Shown piece by piece: positions 11,068-21,572 of a stretch of 64,000 bases of DNA. Location of the stretch: assembly GCA_902806595.1 (NCBI GenBank), contig CADCXC010000011.1:620001-684000 (forward strand), read 5' to 3'. Below the pieces are notes generated by a model. The model was not told the DNA's origin, did not search any database, and saw only the letters and a program-made list of their open reading frames with translations. This stretch comes from Pyrenopolyporus hunteri (Eukaryota; Ascomycota; Sordariomycetes; Xylariales; Hypoxylaceae). Each line of letters starts with the position of its first letter. Position 1 is the stretch's first letter. A program made the position numbers and the translations under genes.

Positions 11068-12541
11068 GCGACGACCCTCTCATCCACCCCTAACATATTA
11101 TTCACCACTCACCGCTCACCTTCATATTAATTATCAGAAGCCCGCCTTCTTCACCAACAAAGTCAACATCAATATTATTAACGATGCACGAATATCTTGC
11201 TTATACGACGATACCCCAACATTCGCAACCCGCCTTGATACATCTGGGCTCGGCAGTCTCGGAAAGTTTTTGAACATTATACACGGAAGTTTCATCAGCT
11301 TAGGAATACGAACATACGATCCGGTTGCCTTCTGAGCCGCCTTTACCTATCATCAACATAACCTACCACACACGTATATACATCCGCCACCTATTTCAAA
11401 TATCGGGGTCCGGTACATACATGGTTGGGTTGCATATGTTGGGCGTTCTAGAAAAAAATTTCGAGTTTTGAACTATCTATGGGAGAAAGCATCTAGGGGA
11501 TAGATGAATGGGCGCTACATTAGGTGGGACGATGCCCGCTCAGGCACAATTACGGCGTTTTTCGGGTAATGGGAATCGCAAGTTTCACAGAGCTGCTGCA
11601 AACGCGGCTTAGGTATTGGGTTACGGGAATCCAGACGGGAACCGAGTTATTTTACTTGTTTCTTACTTGCCTACTCAGGAAAAGAGCGTGGCTAAGAGAA
11701 GCTCCAGAGGAGCGGCGGCTACGATTTTTATTGGAATCTACAATCCATATATTTTCTATTTTATATTATAGTGATACCTAGCTAAACCTCCCGAGGGAGA
11801 TGAGGCGTACTGAAGAAAATCCCTTACCCGGATTATTAATAGATCTCGGCCAGAAGCTGAGTTTGCTGAACCGATACCCAATCTTTTCGAAATTTCTTTT
11901 TACTCCATCTTACATCAGATATTGAGTGAATTTCGCCTAGTAAGCCCCTTCCTGGAAGTGAGCTGTTCATCGTACGATGTCTTGGCTTGGCAACCAGGCG
12001 CGCGCATCGCTCCGTTGGCTGAGCGGAAGCGTTGGGACACGATGTCACCAAATAGCCGTACAACCCAAGCGTAACTTTTCCCTGTTTTACTACCCAGCGA
12101 ATCTTGCGGTATTGGCAGTTGCGTTGGTCGGATATGTGAATGGGAAATGTGACTTGTAGTCATCCTGGGACCAACTCGGGTCTGAGAGTCCGTGGGATAC
12201 TTGAGGATGCCCCTTGGGCCTTGGGATTTATTTTCCCTAGTCGAAATGACACGCACAATGCAGAGAGCTTGAGGGAAAAGCGCCGTAGTGCAGGAGTCTC
12301 TGCACGCGAACGACCTCTTTATGACGGCACTCAGGTATGATGTATGAGTAGGTAGACTATACTAAAAATGCACTCTGCTTGGAGGTGTGGATATACGCTT
12401 TGCGATGCCTGGTATCTCAAAACAATGCACCATGTACCTCCATAATAGACATGCTATATCTTTTCAAAAACTAGCCCCCTGAAGCATCTCAGTGGTGATT
12501 TCGGCTGAAGCAATCCTATATACTGAGTTCGATAGTATGCT
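11068..12541. other. Intergenic block between convergent bHLH and ICP55 genes
   Basis: Contains the 3' regions of both genes. No frame has recognisable content; an A-rich stretch GAAAAAAATTTCGAG occurs at about 11450. Confidence 0.55.
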
Positions 12542-14077
12542 CTAGTCCCTCAACGCCTCTATATCATCTACCTCCTTAACAGCCTCCGTGGTTAAGTTCA
12601 GGGGACTATCGTCGCCGACGCACACGCTATCCTCGATGCGAATGCCCAGGCCGCGGAAAGCCTTGGGCCACCTCTCGTCATCGGAGACGTAGACAGCGGG
12701 TTCGATAGTGATGCAGTGGCCCTCTTTCAGGGTCACGTTGCGCGGGTATCCGGGGGTATCGTGGACGTCGAGGCCGATGTAATGGCCGACGTGGTGCGGG
12801 AACAACACGGCCATGGCATTGCCGCTGACATCGAAGCCGAGCTGCTGAAGCTGGTCTCGGAGCGCGGTCTCCGTGATCTGGTGTAGCTTGTCGAGAGTGA
12901 CGTTAGCGCTAGCGCGGCACAGCGACACGGATGAACGCTGCGCACGCAACACCGCGTTGTATAGATCTTTCTGCGGCTGGCTGAACTTGCCCGACAGGGG
13001 CCACGTGCGCGTTATGTCTGTGATGTAGGTACCGTACTCGCCGCCCGCATCTACCAGAACAAGATCCGAGTCATTTAGAATGCCGTTGTTAAGAACGTAG
13101 TGTATTAGCAGCGCCTTAGGACCCCCTGCCACCACGGGGATGTACGCTTGCCCGTCCAGACCGGACATCTGGTACTGGTACTCTAGGAACGCAGCGAGGT
13201 CCTTCTCGAACTTCCACGGTCGGCGCATGGCTTCTGTCAAGACCCGGCCGGACGCTTGTCCTGCCCGCCGCATGTTGGCGATCTCGGCTGGCGACTTGAT
13301 CGCACGGAGTTTATGGACATGAGTGTTCAAGGGAGCGGTGGCCGCGTTGGGGGCAGCCGAACGCACGGTGTTTCCGAGCTTTGTAGATACGCCATTACTT
13401 ATCAACTCGGCATCTGTGAAGATCTTGCTGACACCAGCGAGCGCCTCCGTCAGATGACTTTCTATTTGCCCAATATCTCCTGCCTCGTCCGCATTCCACA
13501 CATCCTTCGCAGCATCAACGCCGCTCCAAGGGCCGTTCCATTGTTCTGTCTTCGGGTCTTTCGGCCTGCAGTATAGGTAGAAGATGTAATCACCGAGCTG
13601 ATCGCCTGTCCTCCTTAGTACGGCTAGGGAATCAGGTTCGGAGAAGCCGGTAAGATAGAAGAAGTTGGATTCTTGGCGGAAGGGGTAAAAGACGGCGCCG
13701 GAACGGCGTTTGATGGTCGCGGAGGGAAGTAAGACGGCGGAATCGGGCGGTAGGGAGTGGCAAAGGGCGGCGCGGCGCTCATGGTATTCCTGGGCGGTTA
13801 TACCGGGGGTGAGTTCGCCAGCTTTAAGAATGTGTGGGTGTGTTTCGTGGACAGGTTGGCCGAAGAGTAGGTCGGCGGCGGGGACGGTTGTTGAGTAAGT
13901 TCGAAGAGAAATAAGATTGCATCTGAAGAGGCTATGGGCGGGGGATTGCCTTGAGGGTCGGAGGAAGGATTTTATCGACGATAAAGGGCGCGAAGTCTGG
14001 AGATGTGGAGAGAAGGGCTTTGAGTGAGGACTAAGATGTCGCTCGAGCTGCCGTATCGGCAGTTGATGCAGCTTCAT
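12542..14077 (-). CDS. ICP55: Mitochondrial Xaa-Pro aminopeptidase, Icp55 type (M24B, 511 aa)
   Basis: A single open frame. The first ATG is at 14077; the frame continues 30 nt upstream only to a GTG. The N-terminus is rich in Arg/Ser and lacks acidic residues until about residue 68 (RTYSTTVPAAD), typical of a mitochondrial presequence. The aminopeptidase-P N-domain follows (RQESNFFYLTGFSEPDS), then the pita-bread catalytic fold with all five metal ligands: D343 and D354 (VDAGGEYGTYITDITRTWP), H432 (HHVGHYIGLDVHD), E459 (TIEPAVY) and E482 (GIRIEDSV). In yeast, Icp55 trims one residue after mitochondrial processing peptidase and so stabilises imported proteins. Length and the mitochondrial-type N-terminus favour this over a cytosolic prolidase. 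It is divergent from DBF4 with 1.15 kb between the start codons. Confidence 0.93.
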   Translation of the reverse strand: MKLHQLPIRQLERHLSPHSKPFSPHLQTSRPLSSIKSFLRPSRQSPAHSLFRCNLISLRTYSTTVPAADLLFGQPVHETHPHILKAGELTPGITAQEYHERRAALCHSLPPDSAVLLPSATIKRRSGAVFYPFRQESNFFYLTGFSEPDSLAVLRRTGDQLGDYIFYLYCRPKDPKTEQWNGPWSGVDAAKDVWNADEAGDIGQIESHLTEALAGVSKIFTDAELISNGVSTKLGNTVRSAAPNAATAPLNTHVHKLRAIKSPAEIANMRRAGQASGRVLTEAMRRPWKFEKDLAAFLEYQYQMSGLDGQAYIPVVAGGPKALLIHYVLNNGILNDSDLVLVDAGGEYGTYITDITRTWPLSGKFSQPQKDLYNAVLRAQRSSVSLCRASANVTLDKLHQITETALRDQLQQLGFDVSGNAMAVLFPHHVGHYIGLDVHDTPGYPRNVTLKEGHCITIEPAVYVSDDERWPKAFRGLGIRIEDSVCVGDDSPLNLTTEAVKEVDDIEALRD

Positions 14078-15229
14078 CTTTGAAGCCGTTGCAGCCAATT
14101 GCGTCACCGGATTATTAGCAGCATTACCAAAAAAGGCAATTTGAAGGGTATTTAAGGTTCAAAGTCCAGTTGTTTCCGGTACTAGAACAAAACCAGAGTC
14201 GATCTTGGTACTAGATTGTTGAAAATCCTTGGTTCATCTCATCTCGATCTTGATGTTGTATATGTGAAGTTCTCGGAGGATTAAGTTTGGTCCAATGGCA
14301 AACGTCACTTTTTTTTTTCTTTTTTAATATAATCTCATTGGTGAATCGCTGATTACCTAACCCAGCCGATGCTACTTAGGTACCTAGGTACATGTAAGGA
14401 TAGGCGCCCTGGGCACTTAGCTACCTATGTACCCAGGTACCCAGGTACCTATACAGATGTGCAGCTTGCTTCCCTAAGCTCCGAAAAGGTGGGGTTTGTT
14501 TTGCATAGGGCGGGCTGAATGCACAAACTGCTTCATAGGTGCCTAGCTGCGGTTGCTATGCACATCGTCAGGTGGGGCTCGCAGTGATGTCAAATGGCCT
14601 GTGCACCCACGTTGTTGTTGATTTTCAAAAATTGTTAGTGCTAGCGCGGAAGTCTCCAATCACGCCTCAAAAAGCTCTGGGATTGAATTTCTACTGCTAT
14701 TTGCCCACCACCAGCTTCGAGCCGTTGACCTTTGACCTCCGTTCAACGCCCTTAACACGTTACGTTACGGGGTCATTTTCGCGTCTCTCGAGTCACTGAA
14801 TCCTCCCATATAATCTATTCCTCTTCAATTTATCTCAATGTCATCCTGACGCCCAATATTTACCCCCGCGTTGTGTTCTTCAAAATCCAGCGTGTTGTGC
14901 CACGGTTCTGTCGCGTGCCAACATATCGGATTTAAGCCTAGGCATAACCCAGGAGAGCCACCGCTTTTCCAGGTCGGATCCAGTCCCACGACAACAAATT
15001 GAATTTTGTTAGTCTGCTGCTCGACCTTAGCATTACCTTATCCTTGTCGTCGACATTTCGAGTCGAAGCGGCCACTACAGTAACGGGCACCTTAATATCT
15101 TGTTACCCAAGGTAACCGACCAAACTAGTAACCAAACCCAACCAAAGTCTGGTCTGGCCTATGTGATATCAGTTCGGCTACGCTACCTCCCCTCCGTCAA
15201 TCCTTAACATTGAAATAGTCGACATTTAT
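14078..15229. promoter_or_regulatory. Divergent promoter region between ICP55 and DBF4
   Basis: Contains clusters of GGTACC/CCTAGG motifs (14376-14393 and 14418-14452). TTTCGCG at 14777-14783 (CGCGAAA on the other strand) fits the SBF/MBF-type G1/S element, about 450-500 bp before the DBF4 start. No coding frame is convincing. The link to cell-cycle control is an inference from one short site. Confidence 0.45.
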
Positions 15230-17425
15230 ATGGCATCCGTATCTCTATCACCCACTCCCGTCCCCCTTTCCACCATGTCTACTAGACGAGCTCCTCTGTC
15301 TTCGAATCAGAATGCGGCCAATTCCCCTCTACGAAGCAACACTCTCTTTGGCAAGCACAAACGTACCTCGGCCCAGATTCAACGGGAAGAACAATACGGA
15401 CAACCACCACCGGCAAAGAAACAAATTGTCGAGAGCGGTATTCAACGCTCGGTTTCTTCGCAGCAGCAGCAGCAGCGAGTCTCTAAGAGTCAGATCCCGA
15501 TACAGATTCGCCGCAATGCAAATAGCTATGAGAATAAGCTACAGCGGGAGAGAGCTGGCCACCATCACCAGCAACGCGTTCAGCAACCTGTACCTGCCAC
15601 GCTTGGATATACCGAGAAGGATATCGAGGAGATCCAAGTTTGGCAGCAACACCACCGAGCCCGGTTCCCTAAGCTCGTGTTCTATTTTGAAAAAGTCCCA
15701 AATGACACTCATAAGAAGCTCGCAAAGCAAATTGCCGCTCTAGGTGCTGTAAGTAGACGTGGCTGCGCCCCTTCGTTTTTCCGTTGAGCTTACATCGATC
15801 TTGTAGCGTGAGGCGGCTTTTTTCTCTATTGACATAACGCATGTTGTCACGACCCGCCCGATCCCCTCCGAGAAGAGCGTCACTCGCCGAGAGGAAGATG
15901 ACGCGGCTGCCGAAAAGCATGTGGAACACGTCCATGAGCAGGAACAGGAACAGGAACGGGAGCAGGAGCAAGAGGAGGTCAAGACGATCAATCCCTCGTT
16001 ACTAACGCGGTTATCAGAAGCCTCAACTAAGCGGCGAACCTTTGATAGAGATATCCGAACTCAGAAGATGCCGTCGCATTCTTCTGTCGATCCATTGAGC
16101 CAACCGAAGCGTAATATGGACGTCCTACTACGTGCTAGAGAGATGGGGAAGAAAATCTGGTCCCTAGACAAGTTGCAACGGATGATAGCTCTGTTACTCG
16201 AGACGGATCCGTACGTCAGCGCAGAGATTGCTTATGGGGCTCGCAAGACGAAGGAAGCCGAACCTCGCACTACCGAAGATCGTAACCTGCTACATCTCCT
16301 TCATAATGAACGTGTCAATGGGCCCTCTGACCGGGATCCCACCGCAAATGGTCAGGAGTTGCACTATTTCAAAGGCCCGTATATATACGTATACGACATG
16401 GAGGAGAAGCAGAAGCCTATTATGGTCAGAGAATACAAGAAGGTTGCTGAAAAGTCGAAGGGTGACTGGCCTCAGTTCCGAACCGCCGCATTAGGACGAT
16501 GCCCGTTTATCAACGAGCATGAACCGAGAGATTCCCGACCCGAGCCTAAGCCCAAGCCGAAAGTCCAGGTGACGAGGGCCGCCACGGAGACTAAACCGGT
16601 TCTCCAGCCTCCAAAGATGGAACCCCCAAAACCTATAACAGGAAAGCGGTCATTGGGTGAGATGGAAAATGGCCATTGCCGTGGCTCTAGCGTCGCCTCC
16701 ATTGATCTGTCCAACTCTTCCAAGTTTTCCTTCGGTCACATTACGGAACCACGCTCTAACGCGTTCACCGGCCGTCCTGCTAGCCGTCTCTTTGGCGGCG
16801 AGCCGGTCGCGTCCGGCGTCCAGCCTTCAAATATAACCTCAGCAATTCGGTCTCAGATGATCTCTTCAACCGCGACAACGCCTGGTCTCATAACGGGTCT
16901 AAGCAAAGAAGTCCACGGCTTACAGCGCCAGGTCCTGAAACGCAACAGTACTGCAACCTCTCAGGACCTAAGCTCTCGTCGTAATGCCGAGGCCAGCGTG
17001 CGGGACGACGCCTCGATCAAGCGCTCTTTCACTCTGAGTCGGACCTCAAGTCGAAAATTGGACCTCGTTGAAGAAGATGCAGCGGATAAGGATCTCCAGG
17101 GTAGCACTAAAGTCATTTCGCGCGTAGAAAAGAGAGAGGCGGTGCAACCAAAGAAGAACGAGCTTAAACCCGGTTATTGCGAGAACTGCGCAGAGAAGTA
17201 CGCCGACTTCGACGAGGTACGCTTCAACCTTATAAACCCAGAAACAGTTATCCAAGTTACTAATGGTGGTTATAGCATATTTTGTCGAAGAAGCATCGTA
17301 AATTTGCTGAAGATGACCGAAACTGGGTTGACCTAGATGATCTCCTCGTCCAGCTTCAACGGGTGCCAAAGCACAAATCTTTCTCATGGACCCCGTCTCC
17401 CCAAGAATACGAGGAGGCTTACTAG
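15230..17425 (+). CDS. DBF4: Dbf4/Dfp1/NimO, regulatory subunit of the Cdc7 (DDK) kinase (692 aa)
   Basis: Exons 15230-15748, 15807-17216 and 17276-17425, all phase 0 with GTAAGT/GTACGC donors and TAG acceptors. Three Dbf4 signatures appear in order: motif N, a BRCT-like block across the first junction (EIQVWQQHHRARFPKLVFYF ... FFSIDITHVVT); motif M around residue 358 (LHYFKGPYIYVYD ... FRTAALGRCPF), which binds Cdc7; and motif C, a CCHH zinc finger near the end (GYCENCAEKYADFDE joined to HILSKKH by splicing). The protein activates Cdc7 to phosphorylate Mcm2-7 at origins. The region between M and C is disordered. An inner ATG at 15275 (MSTRRAPLSS) has the better context CACCATG and may be the real start, giving 677 residues. 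The run EQEQEQEREQEQEE near residue 215 is a low-complexity insertion. Confidence 0.94.
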
Positions 17426-18529
17426 GACATCTCGGCCTCGCTCATCTCTGCTGGCAGAAGAATATTTACCCCTGGAATAATTTCTTCGCAGCTCCGCAAG
17501 CCGCGGTTACTCGCTGGCCGCTCTCCGCCCGGAACATACCACACTTTGAACTTACTTCTAATTTTTAGCCGCTCCTTTCTATAGCATTCGCGGTGCGATG
17601 ATACCCATTCTCACGCTACTTCCTTCTAAGTCGTTGCTTTGTTCGGCTAGACAATGGGACTTAATACGTCCTCCCAGGTGTTTTGATGGAAAAGACATAG
17701 CATTATGTGGAGTCTTAGCATTTGATTCTTGTCGCATCTGCTCATCACGATTAGTCACATGCATTAATGGCGTGATGGGTGGCTTTGCTTTCTCTTATGC
17801 AGTTCAAAAGTTTCTGGTTGCCCTAGCGGTTGAATTTTAAGATTTGCGTAGGCCTAAGGGGGGGAGAGGTCTGGTACGGGTTGGGCTGAAAAAGGTAGCT
17901 CGACTGGCGACCGGAAGTACATTAAACACGACAGTATTCGATATGAACGAAGCGGATGGTGTAGATAGGTATATGGTCGTGAATTGTGTATGTATAGATA
18001 GTAGTCTATGAGAACAGGAATGGTGCAAAATTTATGGAACTTCGGATCTCTTCTAGCCAGTCGGCGTCGGCGATTTCCCGTGATGATCATCTGCCTTACC
18101 TATCAGGTAGGTGTCTTATTGGAAAGTTCTCATCATGCTGACATTGAACTAGGTAGCGTCTGGCTGTCCGTTCGTCTGTTCGAATCGTAGGGGCAAATTT
18201 ATCTCAACACTGTATTATCCGACCTGCGCGAAAGCTTTGAAATTTCCTCGTAGTATTCTATTTCATACAAGGCCATTCTGAGATGATCAACCCCCTTAAG
18301 TATCTAGTACACGATGCCGACTGTGGGTGTTGACCGCATTTCGGGCCGGGCGCAGTCCTTCAGCAGCTCAGCTAAGCAATGCCCCTATTACCAGCGCTAA
18401 CTGAAACAGCCTATGAAATCCCCCTTTTCCTTCCCTCCTCCCTCAAGATAGAATGAATATGGTCCGGGTCTAGATGAGGTAAACCTTTCACCAGCGACAC
18501 CCGAAGCTCCGTCTACAATTCATACCGCC
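17426..18529. other. Intergenic block after DBF4
   Basis: Several short frames in all phases, none with a recognisable motif. The last ~100 bp before 18530 would be the leader of the HET relic. Confidence 0.5.
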
Positions 18530-21014
18530 ATGGATCCGGTACTAGCGAATCTCCAGGTTCCCTACCTCTGCGAATATACGAGAGATGCAGGGCCCTTCGT
18601 CACCTACCCAGACAGACATCAAATCAGTCTAACCTCGCCAAAACCGGGTCCATTAGGTTCTCTGAGAAGGCCTAATCTCTCAGCGCATCTCCAGAGCTAG
18701 CTTTGTTTTGGTCTGATAAGAGAAATATGTCGATTGTGTCGAGTTCGCTTTAACCCAACCGATCTAGTAACAAAACACAAAGGCAACCTAGTTATCTCAT
18801 ACTCAAAACTAGAGATTTATATATGGTATTGGTGTGGCGCAGGGCATACCTTTACGGAAAGGGAATGGAACACAATCAGAGCCGATGTCTGCAGATTACT
18901 CAACACGGCAAACGAGGCCATAAACGCACGGGTCGCGGGGTCACGGGATGCCATCACCGACGATGAAGGGCTAATCATCCTATCTATCATGGGCCTTGTG
19001 GATTATTTGTCTTTCAATCATGACAAAATTTTCTATATCCCATCTAAGCCTATGGACAAACTCAGATGGGCGCGCTTTCAGACCATGGACCGATTACTGC
19101 TCAATTCCGGCTGGTGCCGAGGAGAGCTTCCTACACTCCACTCCGAGTGCTCGCCAGTCGTCTTACTCTACCATGCCACGATAGGTCGCACAAGACCCGA
19201 TAAAGACCACTCGAAATGTACGGATACTGCTTGCCTCGCTAACCAAATCGATGCTAGAACATATAAGCCATCTCACGACGCCGGCTGCGATGGTCGGAAA
19301 TGCAAGATGGTAGCATCGCCCGTTCAGAAAGTCTCTGAAGTTCTCTCGTCCGGGCGTGTCCCAATAATCAGGGTTGCAGGGGACTCGCGCGAGCCTACTA
19401 TCGAGTTAGAAAGCTTTAACCTTGGCGACCCGGATAATATACCGCCTTATGTCGCCATATCCCACGTCTAGTCCGACGGTATGGGGAACCCCAACAATAA
19501 TAGCATAAACGCCTGTCAGCTAAAGCGGATCCAGAGGCATGTGAACGCTCTAAACCCCGATTCGAAAGCGAACGGTTTCTTTTGGATGGATACCCTTTGC
19601 GTGCCGCTAGAACCCGGGCCGAGGAACTCGGCGATCTCGGGGATGGCAAGGACGTATGCTCACGCAACCAAAGTCCTAGTTTTAGACAACTGGCTAGAAA
19701 GCGCGAAATGCCACAGAGACCAACGGGAGACACTCGTAAGAATAGGTAGAAGCAACCGGAACCAGAGACTTCGGACATTTCAAGAGGTTAAGCTTGCAAG
19801 GGATTGTCGGTTTCAGCTTTTCTCCGGCACGATTTCGGTTGACCAATACTCGGGCGAACAGTTCCCAAGGGACAGTCGTACAGAATTGGTTGACCATCTC
19901 TTCACTTTAAAAGAGGCCGATTTTTTCTAATTCGACTATTTAGTCGGTCTGCTAAAAGGATCCATCTCCCGAGACGACTCGGTAACAGCACAGCTGAATC
20001 ATTATAAGAACCTACCAATTGGGGCCGGGGGAGAAGACGAAGAGCTTCGAGATATGGCCCTTGAAGTATCGAAAATCCAGCGACACCGCGACGAACTTCG
20101 TCGAAAGTTATCGCCTTTAATAAAGAAGCTCGGAGATCGTTATATCAACGCTCCAGTCGATCCTGCTATAGAAATCATACTTAGTTCCACCAGAGATCCA
20201 GTGCTTGCGCATGGGTTAGATATTATAGGGCCGCTAAGGGGTTTCTACTACCGTAGCACGGTAGATCGGAACAAAGATGTGAACACGGCCGTGACGCGCC
20301 AATTCACAGGTTACTCTATGTCCCCCCAGCAAACTTTCAAGGAAGTTGTGCCCGGACTTAAAGGTAGGATGACTAGTAGACAGGAAGACGAAACCATTTG
20401 CGTTGGCGGTATCATCGGCCTTGATGTTACTCGGATGCTCCAGTTCACCGCCGGCAAGAAAAGAGAGCAAAAGCAGGTTGAAGAAGTCTGCGCCGCCAGG
20501 ATGCGCGAGTTCTATTTAGCGTTGAAGGAGATGCCCGATAGTATGTTGTTTTGGAATGTTCCCCAGACTACAATACCAGGGCTTCTCTTGGGCCCCGCGA
20601 ACGTTTATGCAGCGCGGAGAGTCGAAGGCATACGGCTCTCCCGCCACCATCACAAGGAGTGGACTCTTTTCGCGCCTATCGGGCATCACTTTGCCAAACA
20701 TCAGTCCCGAAGACTTGCTTGCTAAACGGACCATTCATGTGGACACCGACCTAGCGCAAGTATATATTCGACCAGACACCACTTTCTACAAGCAATTCCC
20801 GGACTTTGATCCCAAACAGCGTCGCGATTTCGAGCTCGTGCATGCTAGGCCTCCTGCTCGAGAGGCTTTCATCGCGGAGACGGTTAGGAAGAAAGGGGCT
20901 ATCAAAGTCTTACGCCATCTCATGTTTGCGGTAATCGTCGACGAGCTAGTTAATGAGGACTGCGTGTACATTAAGGGTGATATGCTTGGCGGGCAACACT
21001 TTTGTATTATCTAG
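18530..21014 (+). pseudogene. HET-domain protein relic (three nonsense codons, one frameshift)
   Basis: One frame runs from ATG 18530 through most of the region and carries the HET domain found in fungal heterokaryon-incompatibility and NLR-like proteins: YVAISHV-[stop]-SDGMGNPNN, FFWMDTLCVPLEPGPRNSAI, GMARTYAHATKVLVLDNWLE, then a C-terminal region ending GESKAYGSPATITRSGLF and so on. Breaks: TAG at 18698, TAG at 19469 exactly where the family has the Trp of ISHVW, TAA at 19928 (EADFF-stop-FDYLVGLL), and a one-base shift near 20570-20580, after which the frame continues as FSWAPRTFMQ to a stop at 21014. The TAGs fit TGG-to-TAG and the TAA fits CAA-to-TAA, both C-to-T changes at CpA on one strand, the RIP signature. 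The remaining protein is little eroded, so inactivation may be fairly recent. An intron around 18698 cannot be excluded. Confidence 0.85.
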
Positions 21015-21473
21015 AGTTTAAAGAAATCCCTCTCTTTCTTTAGTTGATTCAATATGCTATCACACATTCGGCTTCTTTTGGGCTAGACAATGCTGACTTA
21101 AGTATCGAGGATCACTCATCCTTAATAATGAAACTACCTAAATTATCATCTAGTTATTATGTCTCATTCGAACATTCAAGTCCTCCTTTAATCCGTTCCT
21201 CGTTCGACCCGGCCCCTATCAAAGGGGCCACTTGCTTTATTCTTAGGTACCTTAGACATTTGAACATGCCGAAACATTTCTACAGTTACCGGCATTTTCG
21301 AGCCTCTACCTTAGCCCACTCCACTTCTTCCCCCTATGGGAATCTTTACCCGTCGATAGGGTGCGAATAAAGTGGGCTGGGATAACGCTAACCAGATCAC
21401 AGATTATAAGACAAACAGTCCAAAAATTTTCACATATCAGATTAGTTGCCCTATTATGACATCTAATACACAA
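21015..21473. other. Spacer between HET relic and tRNA
   Basis: Nothing recognised. A frame at 21044-21370 shows no motif. Confidence 0.5.
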
Positions 21474-21572
21474 TCCGAATTGGTGTAGTGGCTAACATTT
21501 GGTGCTCTCATGTTTCTTTATAGAAGCATTCAGGGGTCCGCCAAGCCCGGGGTTCGATTCCCCGATTCGGAG
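21474..21572 (+). tRNA. tRNA-Glu (anticodon CUC) with a 27-nt intron
   Basis: The acceptor arm TCCGAAT at 21474-21480 pairs perfectly with ATTCGGA at 21565-21571, and G21572 is the discriminator. The D-arm TGGTGTAGTGGCTA follows. The anticodon stem is TGGTG / CGCCA with loop CTCTCA-C, placing CTC at positions 34-36. The intron is 21511-21537, in the canonical position after base 37. The T-arm is CGGGG-TTCGATT-CCCCG. The 3' flank TTCTTTTTT supplies a Pol III terminator. The internal A-box (TGGTGTAGTGG) and B-box (GGTTCGATTCC) are both intact. Confidence 0.93.

Noticed and set aside
15740..15991. Minus-strand Ser/Cys-rich frame (SCSCSRSCS...)
   Set aside because: Shadow of the Glu/Gln repeat in DBF4 exon 2.
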